Shown here in pieces: positions 16,856 through 25,483 of a stretch of DNA of 64,000 nucleotides (positions are counted from its first letter, which is position 1; each line of letters opens with the position of its first letter). Below the pieces are notes generated by a model, which saw nothing but the letters and a program-made list of their open reading frames with translations, was not told where the DNA came from and made no database searches. This stretch comes from Cloacimonetes bacterium UBA5614 (GTDB taxonomy: Bacteria > Cloacimonadota > Cloacimonadia > Cloacimonadales > Cloacimonadaceae): positions 186,001-250,000 of the forward strand of contig DIKQ01000005.1 in the NCBI GenBank assembly GCA_002424605.1, read 5' to 3'. A program made the position numbers and the translations under genes.

Positions 16856-19800
16856 TTACAGCCTTATTTCAGTCGGCTTGAACTCCTGCTCCGGGACATA
16901 CTCCTCGGGCAGGAGTTTTTCTTTGAGGATGGCATTGTAGCGTTGCAGCTGAAACTCATCATAGACACCGCCTGTCTTGTAGTCAATGATGCGGTAGGTC
17001 CTGGCTTTGGTGTCTATCATCAGCCGGTCCAGTCGGTATTCCCTGCCGCCATGGAAGATGGGATATTCGTTCAGCACCAGGTCATACCTCTCACTGAAAA
17101 CATCCTTGATGGAAGGCAGGATTGTCTCCAGGCGGGATATCAGTTCGCGCAGGTCTTTGCCTGTCATCAGGTTGCCAAAACGTCGCAGGGTAAGGGTTTT
17201 TGCCTGCTCCATTTCCTCGCGGGTGGCATATTTCAACAGAGACAGATAGTAGTGTGCTACGTTGCCCTTCAGGTTGCTGCGGTCGGTCAGGTAGCTGGTC
17301 TTCCAGTTCATCTCCGGATTGTAGTCCTCCCGCTTTTTGCTGTCTGCAGAAGGATTCTGCCAGTCCGGTAAAATCTCTCTGAGGCAAAAGTCCTGTGCAT
17401 CCGAACCGGGCTCCGGCTCAATGCTGTCTCCTGCTGCAGATTGCCCGGCATCCGGCTCAATGCCAAGCTGCAGGAAACCGTCCGGCTGCTGAACGCCATG
17501 CTCTGTCATATATTGCAGAGCAGATAAAACGGCATAGTGCGGAGGAGTCAGCCTGCCTTCCTTATCCTGGGCTTCCCAGTACTTATCCCAGCCTTCTTTC
17601 TTATCAAAGGCAACATACAGGTACAGCCTGTTCCTGGCACGGGTCAGGGCTACGTAGAGGTTGTTCAGTTCCTCCAGCAGCTCGCGCTTTTCCTCTTCCA
17701 GCATGATATCCCTGTAAACGCTGTTCTGCAGAACCTTTTTATAATGCAGAGTGAGGGCTATGTCGCTGAGGTTATGATAGCTTTTGTCAGAATAATGCAC
17801 CCAACTGGAAAGACGCGTTTCCTCTTTGTGAGGACTGCTTCTCAGGTTCCACCAGACAAAGACCGAGTCAAACTCAAGGCCTTTGGACTTATGAATGGTC
17901 AGCAGCTGGATGGCGTTGGAGCTTTCCACGTCGCGCTGCTGCATGATTTCCTGGTCACGGTTGTCTTCGCAATAGCGCAGGAAGCCCATTAGCTCTGGCA
18001 ATCCGCTTTGGTAACCGCGCTCAAACTCCAGGGCTTTATCCAGCCAGTACTGCAGATTTACATAGTCTCTTTCCTGCAGTTTGCGTTCATTGATATTACA
18101 GGCCTGCAGAATGTGCAGGATGCTTTTGTAAATCTCGTTTATGTTTATGGAAGCCGCAAGTTCATAAGCAGCCTGGGCAGCAGGAAGACCGGCAAAACTT
18201 ATCTCTGGCTTAGTCTCCGATTTCTCACTTCTGTCTGCACTGATGATTTCCATTACCTGCTTGAGCTCTGCACCTTTCATCAACAAAAGGTCGCTGCGCA
18301 GAAAAGCCAGGAAGTCGTACCAGTCATGGTAAACGGCAAACTTTAACATGAAACTCACAGCCTTGATAACCGGATGCTCAAGCAGGGACTTGGCAGACTG
18401 GAACTCAGCCGTAATACCCCTCTCTGCCAGTAAGGCGCGAATCATCTCCAGTTCTTCATTCCTGCGCGCCAGAACCGCAGTCTTACGACCTGAATTTGCA
18501 CCCAAAGTCACAGCCGGTACAATCATGCTGTCCACAAAGTTCCGCAAGGTATGACCCACCTTGTTGTCATCGCTGTGGGATGCATAGTTTGCCAGTTTAA
18601 AGCGGAAGAGCGTCTCCTGTTCCAGTTCCTGCTTGTTGCCGCTGGTATCTGCATAGTTCCATTCCGCATCTGCTTTCTTTAGGAAATCCTGTAGTACATT
18701 ATGGTTAAAGATACCGTTGATGCAGTTCATAAAAGAGGGGCTGCTGCGCCAGGACTCTGTAAGTGCTTCCCTTTCCGCCGGGAGACCGCTCTGGAAGATA
18801 TTGTCCAGATTGAGCAAAAGGTCTCTCTGCCCGCCTCTCCATCCGAAAATGGATTGCTTTTCATCACCCACCACAATCAGACCGCCATAAGGGAAGGAAC
18901 CCGCACCCGAAAGCAATTCATCAATCATAGGGCGCAGGATGTGAAACTGCAGCGTGCTGGTATCCTGAAACTCGTCTATCAGCATGAAACGCGTCCTATG
19001 GCACATGAATTCATAAAACTCGTTGGCAACGCTTTCCGGTTCTGCTTCAAACAAAGGCGGTTGCGAGCTGTACAAAGCTTCAAAGGTGAGCCAGGCAATG
19101 TCATCATAGGTAAAGTTCTTGTAACGGTAAATCAGCTTGTCATACTTGTCCAGAACGCATTCCCAGATATTGAGTATTTCCTGTTGCTCCGGCAGGAAGA
19201 GATGGAACAGCAGGTAATTTGCCAGGTCTTCCATAGCTCTTCCGGAAAGCTCTTTCCATTCATCGATAAAGGGATTTGCTTTGGACGCCCGGATTCTGCT
19301 TCCGTTCCAAAGGTACTTTTTCCCTTCCAGCAACTTCAGAATTTGCAGCAGTGTATAATCATCCTTCAGATAAGATTTGAGCTCATAAGCAAGGTCTTCC
19401 AGCCTGGCAGGCATCGGAGTAAAAATCTTTACATACTCTCTATTCAGCAGATTGCCGGCAATGATTTCGTTTGTTTCTGTCAGGTTTTTCTCTGTTTTGA
19501 GGAACTCACTGAGATTGTAGATAACGTCCTGGAATTTGGTTACAAAGCCGCTATAATACTCATCCGCTATCTCATCCCATTTCTCCGGATGCACCGTGAA
19601 GTATGCCAACGACCCTTCGGCTGCATTGACTGAGCGTTTAGTCGCCAGGTAAAACAGCCAGCGGTTGTCTATAAGCGAACGGAAGAAAGCGCGGAATTCA
19701 TCCAGAGACGGTTTTAGCCTTCTGGACAAAAGACCTGAAATCCGGCTCAGCAGTTCAGGGGTCATCAGTTCGTCAAACAGGAAAGGAATGCGCTTTTCCA

Positions 19801-20254
19801 CTGCCTTGAGGTCAAGCTCAAAGCGGTCAATCCCTCTCACGGGCCGGATGAGGTTTCGGAAGATGCTGTGTACATAGCTGTCTATGGTCATCACCTGCAG
19901 CTCATCCTTATGAGTCATCAGATGGTGATAGGCATCGCTCAGGACCTTGAGCTCAGCTTCGGATAGAGGATTATCCCTGCTGATTTCCGCATCTTTATCT
20001 GTCAGGTGCTTAAGGTTAAAAGCCAGAATCTGCCAGTCTTTCTTTTGGTTTATAATGGTATCCAGATGGCTGTAAATACGGTCCCTGATTTCCGCGGTGG
20101 CTTTGCGGGTAAAGGTAATGACCAGAATCTGGTCCGGACGGAAATCCGGTTCAAGGTGATACTTCAGCAGCAGGGCAAGGTATTCCAGAGAAAGCCGGTA
20201 AGTCTTGCCGGTACCGGCGCTGGCGGAGATGATTTTCTTGACTGGCAGGCTCAT
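16856..20254 (-). CDS. addA: AddA/RecB-like UvrD-family helicase with C-terminal nuclease
   Basis: The 1132-residue protein has an SF1 helicase core: Walker A ASAGTGKT (11-18), ITFTRKATAEIRDR, motif II LIDEFQDTS (about 423), GDEKQSIFGWRGG (about 465), TIHKSKGLEF (about 785) and VALTRARNRLYLY (about 870). The C-terminus has a PD-(D/E)XK nuclease: GNVAHYYLSLL, then IIDYKTGG near 1092 and a QLQRYN. This is the layout of AddA, the motor-nuclease subunit that processes double-strand breaks for RecA. Its ATG overlaps the stop of the AddB-like gene by 4 nt (ATGA), so the two are translationally coupled and should form one complex. The name is by architecture; sequence is diverged from the Bacillus proteins. 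Confidence 0.85.
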   Translation of the reverse strand: MSLPVKKIISASAGTGKTYRLSLEYLALLLKYHLEPDFRPDQILVITFTRKATAEIRDRIYSHLDTIINQKKDWQILAFNLKHLTDKDAEISRDNPLSEAELKVLSDAYHHLMTHKDELQVMTIDSYVHSIFRNLIRPVRGIDRFELDLKAVEKRIPFLFDELMTPELLSRISGLLSRRLKPSLDEFRAFFRSLIDNRWLFYLATKRSVNAAEGSLAYFTVHPEKWDEIADEYYSGFVTKFQDVIYNLSEFLKTEKNLTETNEIIAGNLLNREYVKIFTPMPARLEDLAYELKSYLKDDYTLLQILKLLEGKKYLWNGSRIRASKANPFIDEWKELSGRAMEDLANYLLFHLFLPEQQEILNIWECVLDKYDKLIYRYKNFTYDDIAWLTFEALYSSQPPLFEAEPESVANEFYEFMCHRTRFMLIDEFQDTSTLQFHILRPMIDELLSGAGSFPYGGLIVVGDEKQSIFGWRGGQRDLLLNLDNIFQSGLPAEREALTESWRSSPSFMNCINGIFNHNVLQDFLKKADAEWNYADTSGNKQELEQETLFRFKLANYASHSDDNKVGHTLRNFVDSMIVPAVTLGANSGRKTAVLARRNEELEMIRALLAERGITAEFQSAKSLLEHPVIKAVSFMLKFAVYHDWYDFLAFLRSDLLLMKGAELKQVMEIISADRSEKSETKPEISFAGLPAAQAAYELAASININEIYKSILHILQACNINERKLQERDYVNLQYWLDKALEFERGYQSGLPELMGFLRYCEDNRDQEIMQQRDVESSNAIQLLTIHKSKGLEFDSVFVWWNLRSSPHKEETRLSSWVHYSDKSYHNLSDIALTLHYKKVLQNSVYRDIMLEEEKRELLEELNNLYVALTRARNRLYLYVAFDKKEGWDKYWEAQDKEGRLTPPHYAVLSALQYMTEHGVQQPDGFLQLGIEPDAGQSAAGDSIEPEPGSDAQDFCLREILPDWQNPSADSKKREDYNPEMNWKTSYLTDRSNLKGNVAHYYLSLLKYATREEMEQAKTLTLRRFGNLMTGKDLRELISRLETILPSIKDVFSERYDLVLNEYPIFHGGREYRLDRLMIDTKARTYRIIDYKTGGVYDEFQLQRYNAILKEKLLPEEYVPEQEFKPTEIRL

Positions 20255-23112
20255 TCTGCCTCCTCATCCAGCAACAGGTTGTGCTGCAAATCTGCCCGCG
20301 TGATGTCTATAAAATACTTGCGCCGGGTGGAATCAACGGCAGGTGAAAACCCATTCTTGACGATGCCTTCAATGCTTTCCAGCAGCTTTTTGACCAGGGT
20401 ATGGGGGTCTGCCTTGCCTGAGTGCTCAATCCATTGCAATTGCTTGTCCATCAGTTTGTAAAAGGCGGCGCGGACATTGCCGGCAGTTTCCGGCTGTTCA
20501 ATCAGATAGTAAAACCACATGTAAAACAGCAGTTGCATGGTATCGGAATCCCCCGTCTTGAAGTCTATGATAAATCTCTTTGCTTTGGTTTCCAGGCGCA
20601 GGTCTGCCCTGCCCCGGATGGCAATCCCCAATTGCTGTGTATTTTCTTCCGGTTTGATAAGCAGTTTGTAATGCCTTTCCAGTTCCGTCATCGTATCAGT
20701 TTCGGGAATCAGGGTGATGAACTGATGGTCAAAATCCTCGTCTTTCGCCAGTCCCACGTGGAAAAACCAGCCCGCAGTATCCACCAGAAAGGGGGTCAGC
20801 ATCTCCAGGAGGTATTCCCTGTTATAATTCTTGGGTATCTGGTAATACAGCATCGGGTCTGCGAGGGCTGCTTTCAGGTTATTGTTCAGGAAGTCCCTGT
20901 TTATCCATTCCCATTTCATGGACAGGACTCCCCCATGCTGCTGGGCAAGCCGTTGGGTGATAACGTTCAGATAACTGTGCAGCAGGATTCCGAACATCTT
21001 CCTGCCGAGGGTCTCTTCCTGCCGGGTTTTACGTTCCCTTAGCCGTTTCAGGTCGCGCATGTAATACAGGAAGGGATGCTTGATAAAGTTCTCGCAGGCA
21101 GACCAGCTCATGCTTATCACACGGTTTTTATTAAAGTCGGCTTCCTTGTCGCAGGGCAGGTTCAGGAAGGCAGGCATATCGGACGCTGACAGGGAGGGCA
21201 GCTTTGCCAGAGGACCCTCAGACCCGGACGTGAGCATATTCTGCAGCAACAGCCTGGCTGGAAGCACTGCCTCCTCAGTTGCATGCGTATCCTTACCGGT
21301 TTTGCTTTCAGCAAACATATGCAATTCGCTCAGGAAAGAGCTGGGCTCGACATCGTTATCCTTGCTGGCGAGGGTATAAATCTCCACTTCTTTGGCTGAG
21401 GCGATGATGCGGTAAAAATAATAGCGTTCCCAGTTGCGGATATCTTCCCAGCTTTTGAGCCCGATGGCTTTCCGCTGATTTTCATTGAAGAGCCAGACGG
21501 TAGACCTGCTGCCGGGTAGGACACCTTCCACCAGATTGAGGAAAGTCACCTTCTCCGCCTGCAGGTTACGGGTATCCATCAGGTTGGTGATATCGGCAGA
21601 TGGGTTGGAGGTCTCACTGCTGAGGAATTTATAGCTCTTGGGCTTGATAAAAGTCAGGAACAGGTCCAGAATGCCGGCGCTGACCTCCATATTGGGGTAG
21701 AGCGACTGCCAGTCTTCCACCAAAGCCAGTTCGTCCATAGACATAAAATTGGCCAGCCCTTCATAGAAGCTGTCCTGCAGATTGCTGCACTCCTTTTCTT
21801 CATCGCTCAAAAGGTCTTTGACCCGGATTCCGTCCACTGCGTCAATGATATCCAGCATCTGCCGGATGGATTTAATCCCAGCCAGATTCTTCAGGAGATT
21901 CATAATTTCTGCCAGCAGTTTCACGCATTCGGGGTCGGATTCCTTGAACCTGTCCAGTGCCAGGATTTCAAGTTCCAGGTCCAGGTAGAGCACATCATTC
22001 TCGCTGAATTTACAGACAAAAGCTGTGAAAAGGTCGAGTTTTACGCTGTCCCAGCCGGGACGGAAGTAACCTGTAAAACCCTTGATGCCGATGGCTTGCA
22101 GCAGCCAGTCCAGTTTGACGGTCAGCCTGCCTTTGTCCCGCACCAGGTTTTCCAGCCCCTTGGCGATGGCTTGGATAAAATGCACCAGCCTTGTGCCATG
22201 CATCGGACAGGGCTCGCTGAACCGGAAATGCTCCGCCGGGAATACTTTGGAATACGGCTGTTCCAAAAACCGCGCATCAATGATGAAGTGACCGCCCCTG
22301 ACTCCTGTCTCACGGCTGAAATGGTTTTGCAGGAAAGAAAGTGCCATCTGCCACACATTGGAGCTTTGGTAAATCTGCAGTCCGAAGGGCAGGTTTTCTT
22401 CCGGGAAAGCATCTGACAGCACAAGTTCACTGCTTTTCAGGGTATTTTCATTCAGCCAGTCAGCCTTGCCCTGGTAATAGATTATGACCTGTTTTCTCCT
22501 CTCTCCCAGTTTTTCTATGATTTTACGCTCCAGGCAGGAGTAATAGTATTGGTTTACAAGCACATAGCGCCGGATCTCCTCCGGCAGGCGCAGGTTGGAA
22601 ATATGACGGTCAAAAATGGCATCGGAATAACCCTTGACAGTGATGAACGCCTGGTATTGGCTGCGGATTGTCAGCATTCTTTCGTATTTTGCCACCTGCC
22701 AGTCCTGCCGGGAAAAGTCATTGCCAATTAAGCGGTTAAGCAGTTCCGAGGCATCCACGCACTCCTCTGCCAAATCCTCGAACAACTCAAAGAAATGCTG
22801 TCCCCAGTCTATCAGGTCAGGATACTTTTCTATGTGGAAGATTTCCCTGTCTTCAGGCGTCATCGCCTGATAGAGACAGACCAGGCGTTTCTCGTCCTGC
22901 AGCAGGATGGAATCAGAAAAAACCACGCTCTGCTTGAATTCGTCCATGGATAAAAAGCCGATATTGAAGGGTTGCCACTGTTTCTGAAAAGCGCTCAGGG
23001 CTTCCCTGCAGCTTCTTTCGGTGGGGAAAATCAGCCAGGTGCCGTCCTGCAATTCAGGTTTTATGGCTTTTACAATGTCATCACCCAGCTTGATATAACG
23101 AAATTCAGGCAT
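20251..23112 (-). CDS. addB: AddB-like helicase-nuclease partner (PD-(D/E)XK)
   Basis: It is a large partner of the downstream AddA-like gene, overlapping it by ATGA. The N-terminal half resembles an inactivated helicase scaffold and has no Walker A. The C-terminal region shows GILLHSYL, GRADLRLETK and the nuclease motif IIDFKTGD (about residue 849) followed by a Tyr-rich helix, typical of AddB/RecB-type nucleases. AddB proteins often hold a 4Fe-4S cluster; here the position usually occupied by CPF in the nuclease region reads HPFLYY, so the cluster is probably absent. The start is uncertain: ATG 23112 begins MPEFRYIKLG, while in-frame GTG 23190 or ATG 23178 would add 22-26 residues. Confidence 0.8.
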   Translation of the reverse strand: MPEFRYIKLGDDIVKAIKPELQDGTWLIFPTERSCREALSAFQKQWQPFNIGFLSMDEFKQSVVFSDSILLQDEKRLVCLYQAMTPEDREIFHIEKYPDLIDWGQHFFELFEDLAEECVDASELLNRLIGNDFSRQDWQVAKYERMLTIRSQYQAFITVKGYSDAIFDRHISNLRLPEEIRRYVLVNQYYYSCLERKIIEKLGERRKQVIIYYQGKADWLNENTLKSSELVLSDAFPEENLPFGLQIYQSSNVWQMALSFLQNHFSRETGVRGGHFIIDARFLEQPYSKVFPAEHFRFSEPCPMHGTRLVHFIQAIAKGLENLVRDKGRLTVKLDWLLQAIGIKGFTGYFRPGWDSVKLDLFTAFVCKFSENDVLYLDLELEILALDRFKESDPECVKLLAEIMNLLKNLAGIKSIRQMLDIIDAVDGIRVKDLLSDEEKECSNLQDSFYEGLANFMSMDELALVEDWQSLYPNMEVSAGILDLFLTFIKPKSYKFLSSETSNPSADITNLMDTRNLQAEKVTFLNLVEGVLPGSRSTVWLFNENQRKAIGLKSWEDIRNWERYYFYRIIASAKEVEIYTLASKDNDVEPSSFLSELHMFAESKTGKDTHATEEAVLPARLLLQNMLTSGSEGPLAKLPSLSASDMPAFLNLPCDKEADFNKNRVISMSWSACENFIKHPFLYYMRDLKRLRERKTRQEETLGRKMFGILLHSYLNVITQRLAQQHGGVLSMKWEWINRDFLNNNLKAALADPMLYYQIPKNYNREYLLEMLTPFLVDTAGWFFHVGLAKDEDFDHQFITLIPETDTMTELERHYKLLIKPEENTQQLGIAIRGRADLRLETKAKRFIIDFKTGDSDTMQLLFYMWFYYLIEQPETAGNVRAAFYKLMDKQLQWIEHSGKADPHTLVKKLLESIEGIVKNGFSPAVDSTRRKYFIDITRADLQHNLLLDEEAE

Positions 23113-23226
23113 CAGTAAACGAAATCTCCCTCTTGACTGAAATGTTTGTCCTGTTTCTGAAATTGTATCTTTCCCCATTCCTGTCAACACAAAAAATTCC
23201 GCCTCTTTCCCTGCTTACCGCTTAAT

Positions 23227-23296
23227 GAGATGTCGCGGAGATGTCCCGAAGATGACCGGGTTTTCTTCGGGAGGCTTCGGGACATCTTCGGGACAG
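23227..23296. repeat. Palindromic intergenic repeat family A, copy 1
   Basis: GTCCCGAAG (23243-23251) can pair with CTTCGGGAC at 23275-23283 or 23286-23294. The conserved core GATGACCGGGTTTTCTTCGG is at 23251-23270. The same core recurs at 31208 and, inverted, at 49604. It lies between the thioredoxin terminator and the AddB-like gene. Confidence 0.85.
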
Positions 23297-23345
23297 GTCA
23301 GAGACAAAGGAGTGGGGAGCGAGCATGCAGGATGGGTTTTTCCGG

Positions 23346-23391
23346 GATAAAAAGAAAAACCCGTCACAGCGGTTTTTCTGCAACGGGTTTT
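23346..23391 (-). terminator. Intrinsic terminator of the groES-trx operon
   Basis: On the minus strand AAAACCCGT pairs with ACGGGTTTT (23383-23391 with 23356-23364). It is followed by TTTTTCTTTTT, starting 18 nt after the thioredoxin stop codon. Confidence 0.85.
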
Positions 23392-23408
23392 AATGATAAA
23401 AGGTAAGC

Positions 23409-23729
23409 TTAACTGATGGCGTTCAGCTTATCCTTGATTTTTTCAATGGTGGTAAGACCCACAATCTGCTCCACGACCTGTCCTTTGGAGAAAATGAGCA
23501 GGGTGGGAATTGACATTATGGAATACTTGGCAGCAATGGCAGACTCTTCATCTACATTCAGCTTGCCGACTGTGACTTTGCCTTCAAACTCGGCAGCCAC
23601 TTTTTCAATCACAGGGGTAAGGGCACGGCAGGGACCGCACCAGGGTGCCCAAAAATCAACCAAAACCGGGATTTCGGACTGGAGAACTTCGGTCTCAAAT
23701 GCGGCAGTTTTAAATTCGTGCAAAGCCAT
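23409..23729 (-). CDS. trxA: Thioredoxin
   Basis: The 106-residue protein is a single thioredoxin domain with the active site WCGPC (in DFWAPWCGPCRAL), the cis-proline in SIPTLLIF and no signal peptide, so it is cytoplasmic. It reduces protein disulfides using electrons from thioredoxin reductase. It starts 3 nt after the GroES stop codon and shares its promoter, so it should be induced together with the chaperonin under stress. It is followed by a clear terminator. Confidence 0.97.
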   Translation of the reverse strand: MALHEFKTAAFETEVLQSEIPVLVDFWAPWCGPCRALTPVIEKVAAEFEGKVTVGKLNVDEESAIAAKYSIMSIPTLLIFSKGQVVEQIVGLTTIEKIKDKLNAIS

Positions 23730-23732
23730 AAT

Positions 23733-24008
23733 TTACTCAACAATAGCGAGGATATCGCTCTTGGTAAGAATTAGGTATTTAACTCCCTCTAATTCTATTT
23801 CAGTGCCTGAATACTTGCCATAGAGGACCTTGTCGCCGACTTTGACCGCTTTGATGAGGTCTTCGTCGGTGCCGACGGCCACAACTTCAGCCATCTGGGG
23901 TTTTTCCTTGGCTGTATCAGGAATAATGATGCCGCCGATTTTCTTCTCTTCAGCGTCACCGGAAAGTTTGACCACTAAATGGTCTTCAATAGGTCTGAGT
24001 TTCATCAT
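23733..24008 (-). CDS. groES: Co-chaperonin GroES
   Basis: The 91-residue protein is of standard length with all landmarks: LRPIEDHLVVK at the start, the mobile loop with GGIIIPDTAKEKP, EVVAVG, VGDKVLYGKYSGTEIE and the final LTKSDILAIVE. It caps GroEL during ATP-driven protein folding. GGAGG lies upstream of two consecutive ATGs (24008, 24005); the second has the better spacing. GroEL is not next to it; thioredoxin takes that place. A CIRCE-like operator and a perfect -10 box lie upstream. Confidence 0.97.
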   Translation of the reverse strand: MMKLRPIEDHLVVKLSGDAEEKKIGGIIIPDTAKEKPQMAEVVAVGTDEDLIKAVKVGDKVLYGKYSGTEIELEGVKYLILTKSDILAIVE

Positions 24009-24072
24009 GAACCTCCATTTGTTACTTTATTTTTTGTTTTATAAATTAAGCAGCTAAAACTGAGCTGCAAGC

Positions 24073-24109
24073 ATTATATTATTTAGCAGACAGAAATCCT
24101 GAGTGCTAA
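24073..24109 (-). promoter_or_regulatory. CIRCE-like HrcA operator and promoter of groES-trxA
   Basis: Positions 24083-24109 read TTAGCAGAC-N9-GAGTGCTAA. The CIRCE consensus is TTAGCACTC-N9-GAGTGCTAA, so one arm is perfect and the other matches 7 of 9. Directly downstream on the minus strand is a perfect TATAAT (24078-24073). A TTGACA (24117-24112) sits further upstream but is too distant to pair with that -10. HrcA-type repression relieved by heat is the established reading of CIRCE; hrcA is not in the window. Confidence 0.8.
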
Positions 24110-24142
24110 TTTTTGTCAAGAATTTTATTCGGCTGTTCTGCA

Positions 24143-25441
24143 TCAGTAACTGAGCAGTTGGAAAAGTTCGCCGGCATATTGCAAAAGCCGTTCATCCCTG
24201 CCGGGACCTGCAATCAGTTGTATTCCCAATGGCATGTTATGAGAGGATTTGCCGGCGGGAATCGTAATGTTTGGCAGTCCTGCCAGTGTCCAGGGTAGGC
24301 TCATCAGGGGACTTCCGGTGGAGTCATTCCCTTTGGGGGCAGAGGTTACGGTTGAAGGACAAATCCACAAATCTATGCCTTCCCGCAGCATTATTTCCCT
24401 GATGCTGTCCTTCTGGGCCTGTTGAATGGCTCTGTCCACCGCCAGAACGGATTTGCTTATCTTGCTGCCCTGCTCAAACAGGGTTTTAGAATGACTTGAA
24501 TAGAATTCGCCATATTCGGCATACCACTTTTTATGCGCCTGGGCAAATTCGGCAGCTATGATTTCCCTGTGCACCTTGTTAACTTCCCTGATTTCCTTGA
24601 GAATCGGGAAACTGGTCACTTCAAAGCCGTTATCGCCAAGCATATCGATTTTTTTGTAAAAGCGGTTGTAAACATCGCACCTCGCTTGTACGAGAAAGGC
24701 ATCTGAAGGCAGGCAAATCCTGGGTTTGGAGACTATCCTGACCTCCCGGTCCCAATTCTGGACCAGCACGCTCGCTGCCAGGGATGAGCCATTGATGTCC
24801 TGGGTAAAGAAGCCAAGCTGGTCGATTGATTTGGCAAAAGGTATGACTCCGCTGGTCGGAATCCTTCCTGCAGACGGCTTAAACCCCACTACACCGCAAT
24901 ATGCGGCAGACCTGATAATGGAGGCAGTGGTCTGGATTCCCAACGCCAAAGGGCAAAATCCTGCTGCCACAGCTGCTGCGGCTCCGCCGGAAGCGCCCCC
25001 CGGAGAGTAATCCGTATCATGGGGATTGGCAGTTTTGGCAGGATTCAGATACCCGAATTCCGAACATTCCGTCTTACCCAAAACAATCGCGCCTGCTTCC
25101 TGCAGCAAAGTAACTGCATCAGACTGCTCTCCGGAAAGTGCTTTGGGCGGTAGCTCCGAACCTGCAGTGGTGGGCAGGCCATCCACCCGCAACATATCGT
25201 CAACCCCTGTCAAAACGCCGAACAGAGAAGGACGGGAAGAGGGACTGGGATATGTCTCCAGCAGTTGGTGCATCTGTGCCAGAAGACGCTTTTTCCTGCC
25301 CTTTTCCGGTACAAGACAGTGCAGTTCATTCTCTATCTGGTCAATTCTCTTGCAGACATCTGTAATGTATTGCACTGCATCAAGCGTGTCGTTGCGCAAG
25401 GAGATGCTGATATTGCTCAGGTTGGAGGGCTTAAAATACAT
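24143..25441 (-). CDS. Amidase-signature family protein with degenerate catalytic triad
   Basis: The 432-residue protein clearly belongs to the amidase signature family (GLPTTAGSE, SPGGASGG, AAYCGVVGFKPSAGRIP, QLGFFTQDI). These enzymes use a Ser-cisSer-Lys triad. The Ser nucleophile appears kept (Ser174 in TTASIIRS), 24 residues after the cis-Ser position as expected. The cis-Ser is Ala150 (GGASGG in place of GGSSGG), the catalytic Lys is Asp81 (GVDDML where active enzymes have VKD), and the Gly-Gly before the nucleophile is Thr-Ala. Amide hydrolysis by the usual mechanism looks unlikely. The frame is intact and follows the metalloprotease gene by 42 nt on the same strand. It could be a pseudoenzyme with a binding or regulatory role. 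Confidence 0.82.
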   Translation of the reverse strand: MYFKPSNLSNISISLRNDTLDAVQYITDVCKRIDQIENELHCLVPEKGRKKRLLAQMHQLLETYPSPSSRPSLFGVLTGVDDMLRVDGLPTTAGSELPPKALSGEQSDAVTLLQEAGAIVLGKTECSEFGYLNPAKTANPHDTDYSPGGASGGAAAAVAAGFCPLALGIQTTASIIRSAAYCGVVGFKPSAGRIPTSGVIPFAKSIDQLGFFTQDINGSSLAASVLVQNWDREVRIVSKPRICLPSDAFLVQARCDVYNRFYKKIDMLGDNGFEVTSFPILKEIREVNKVHREIIAAEFAQAHKKWYAEYGEFYSSHSKTLFEQGSKISKSVLAVDRAIQQAQKDSIREIMLREGIDLWICPSTVTSAPKGNDSTGSPLMSLPWTLAGLPNITIPAGKSSHNMPLGIQLIAGPGRDERLLQYAGELFQLLSY

Positions 25442-25483
25442 GGAAACTGCTTCCTTTCATATTCTTTTTATCCGCTAATCCCA

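Noticed and set aside
18701..19633. 310-codon open frame on the plus strand
   Set aside because: It lies wholly antisense to the well-supported AddA-like helicase and shows no family motif or start site.
23100..23190. TTGACA...TACAAT promoter inside the longer AddB start
   Set aside because: The spacer is only 14 bp, too short for a confident sigma-70-type promoter.
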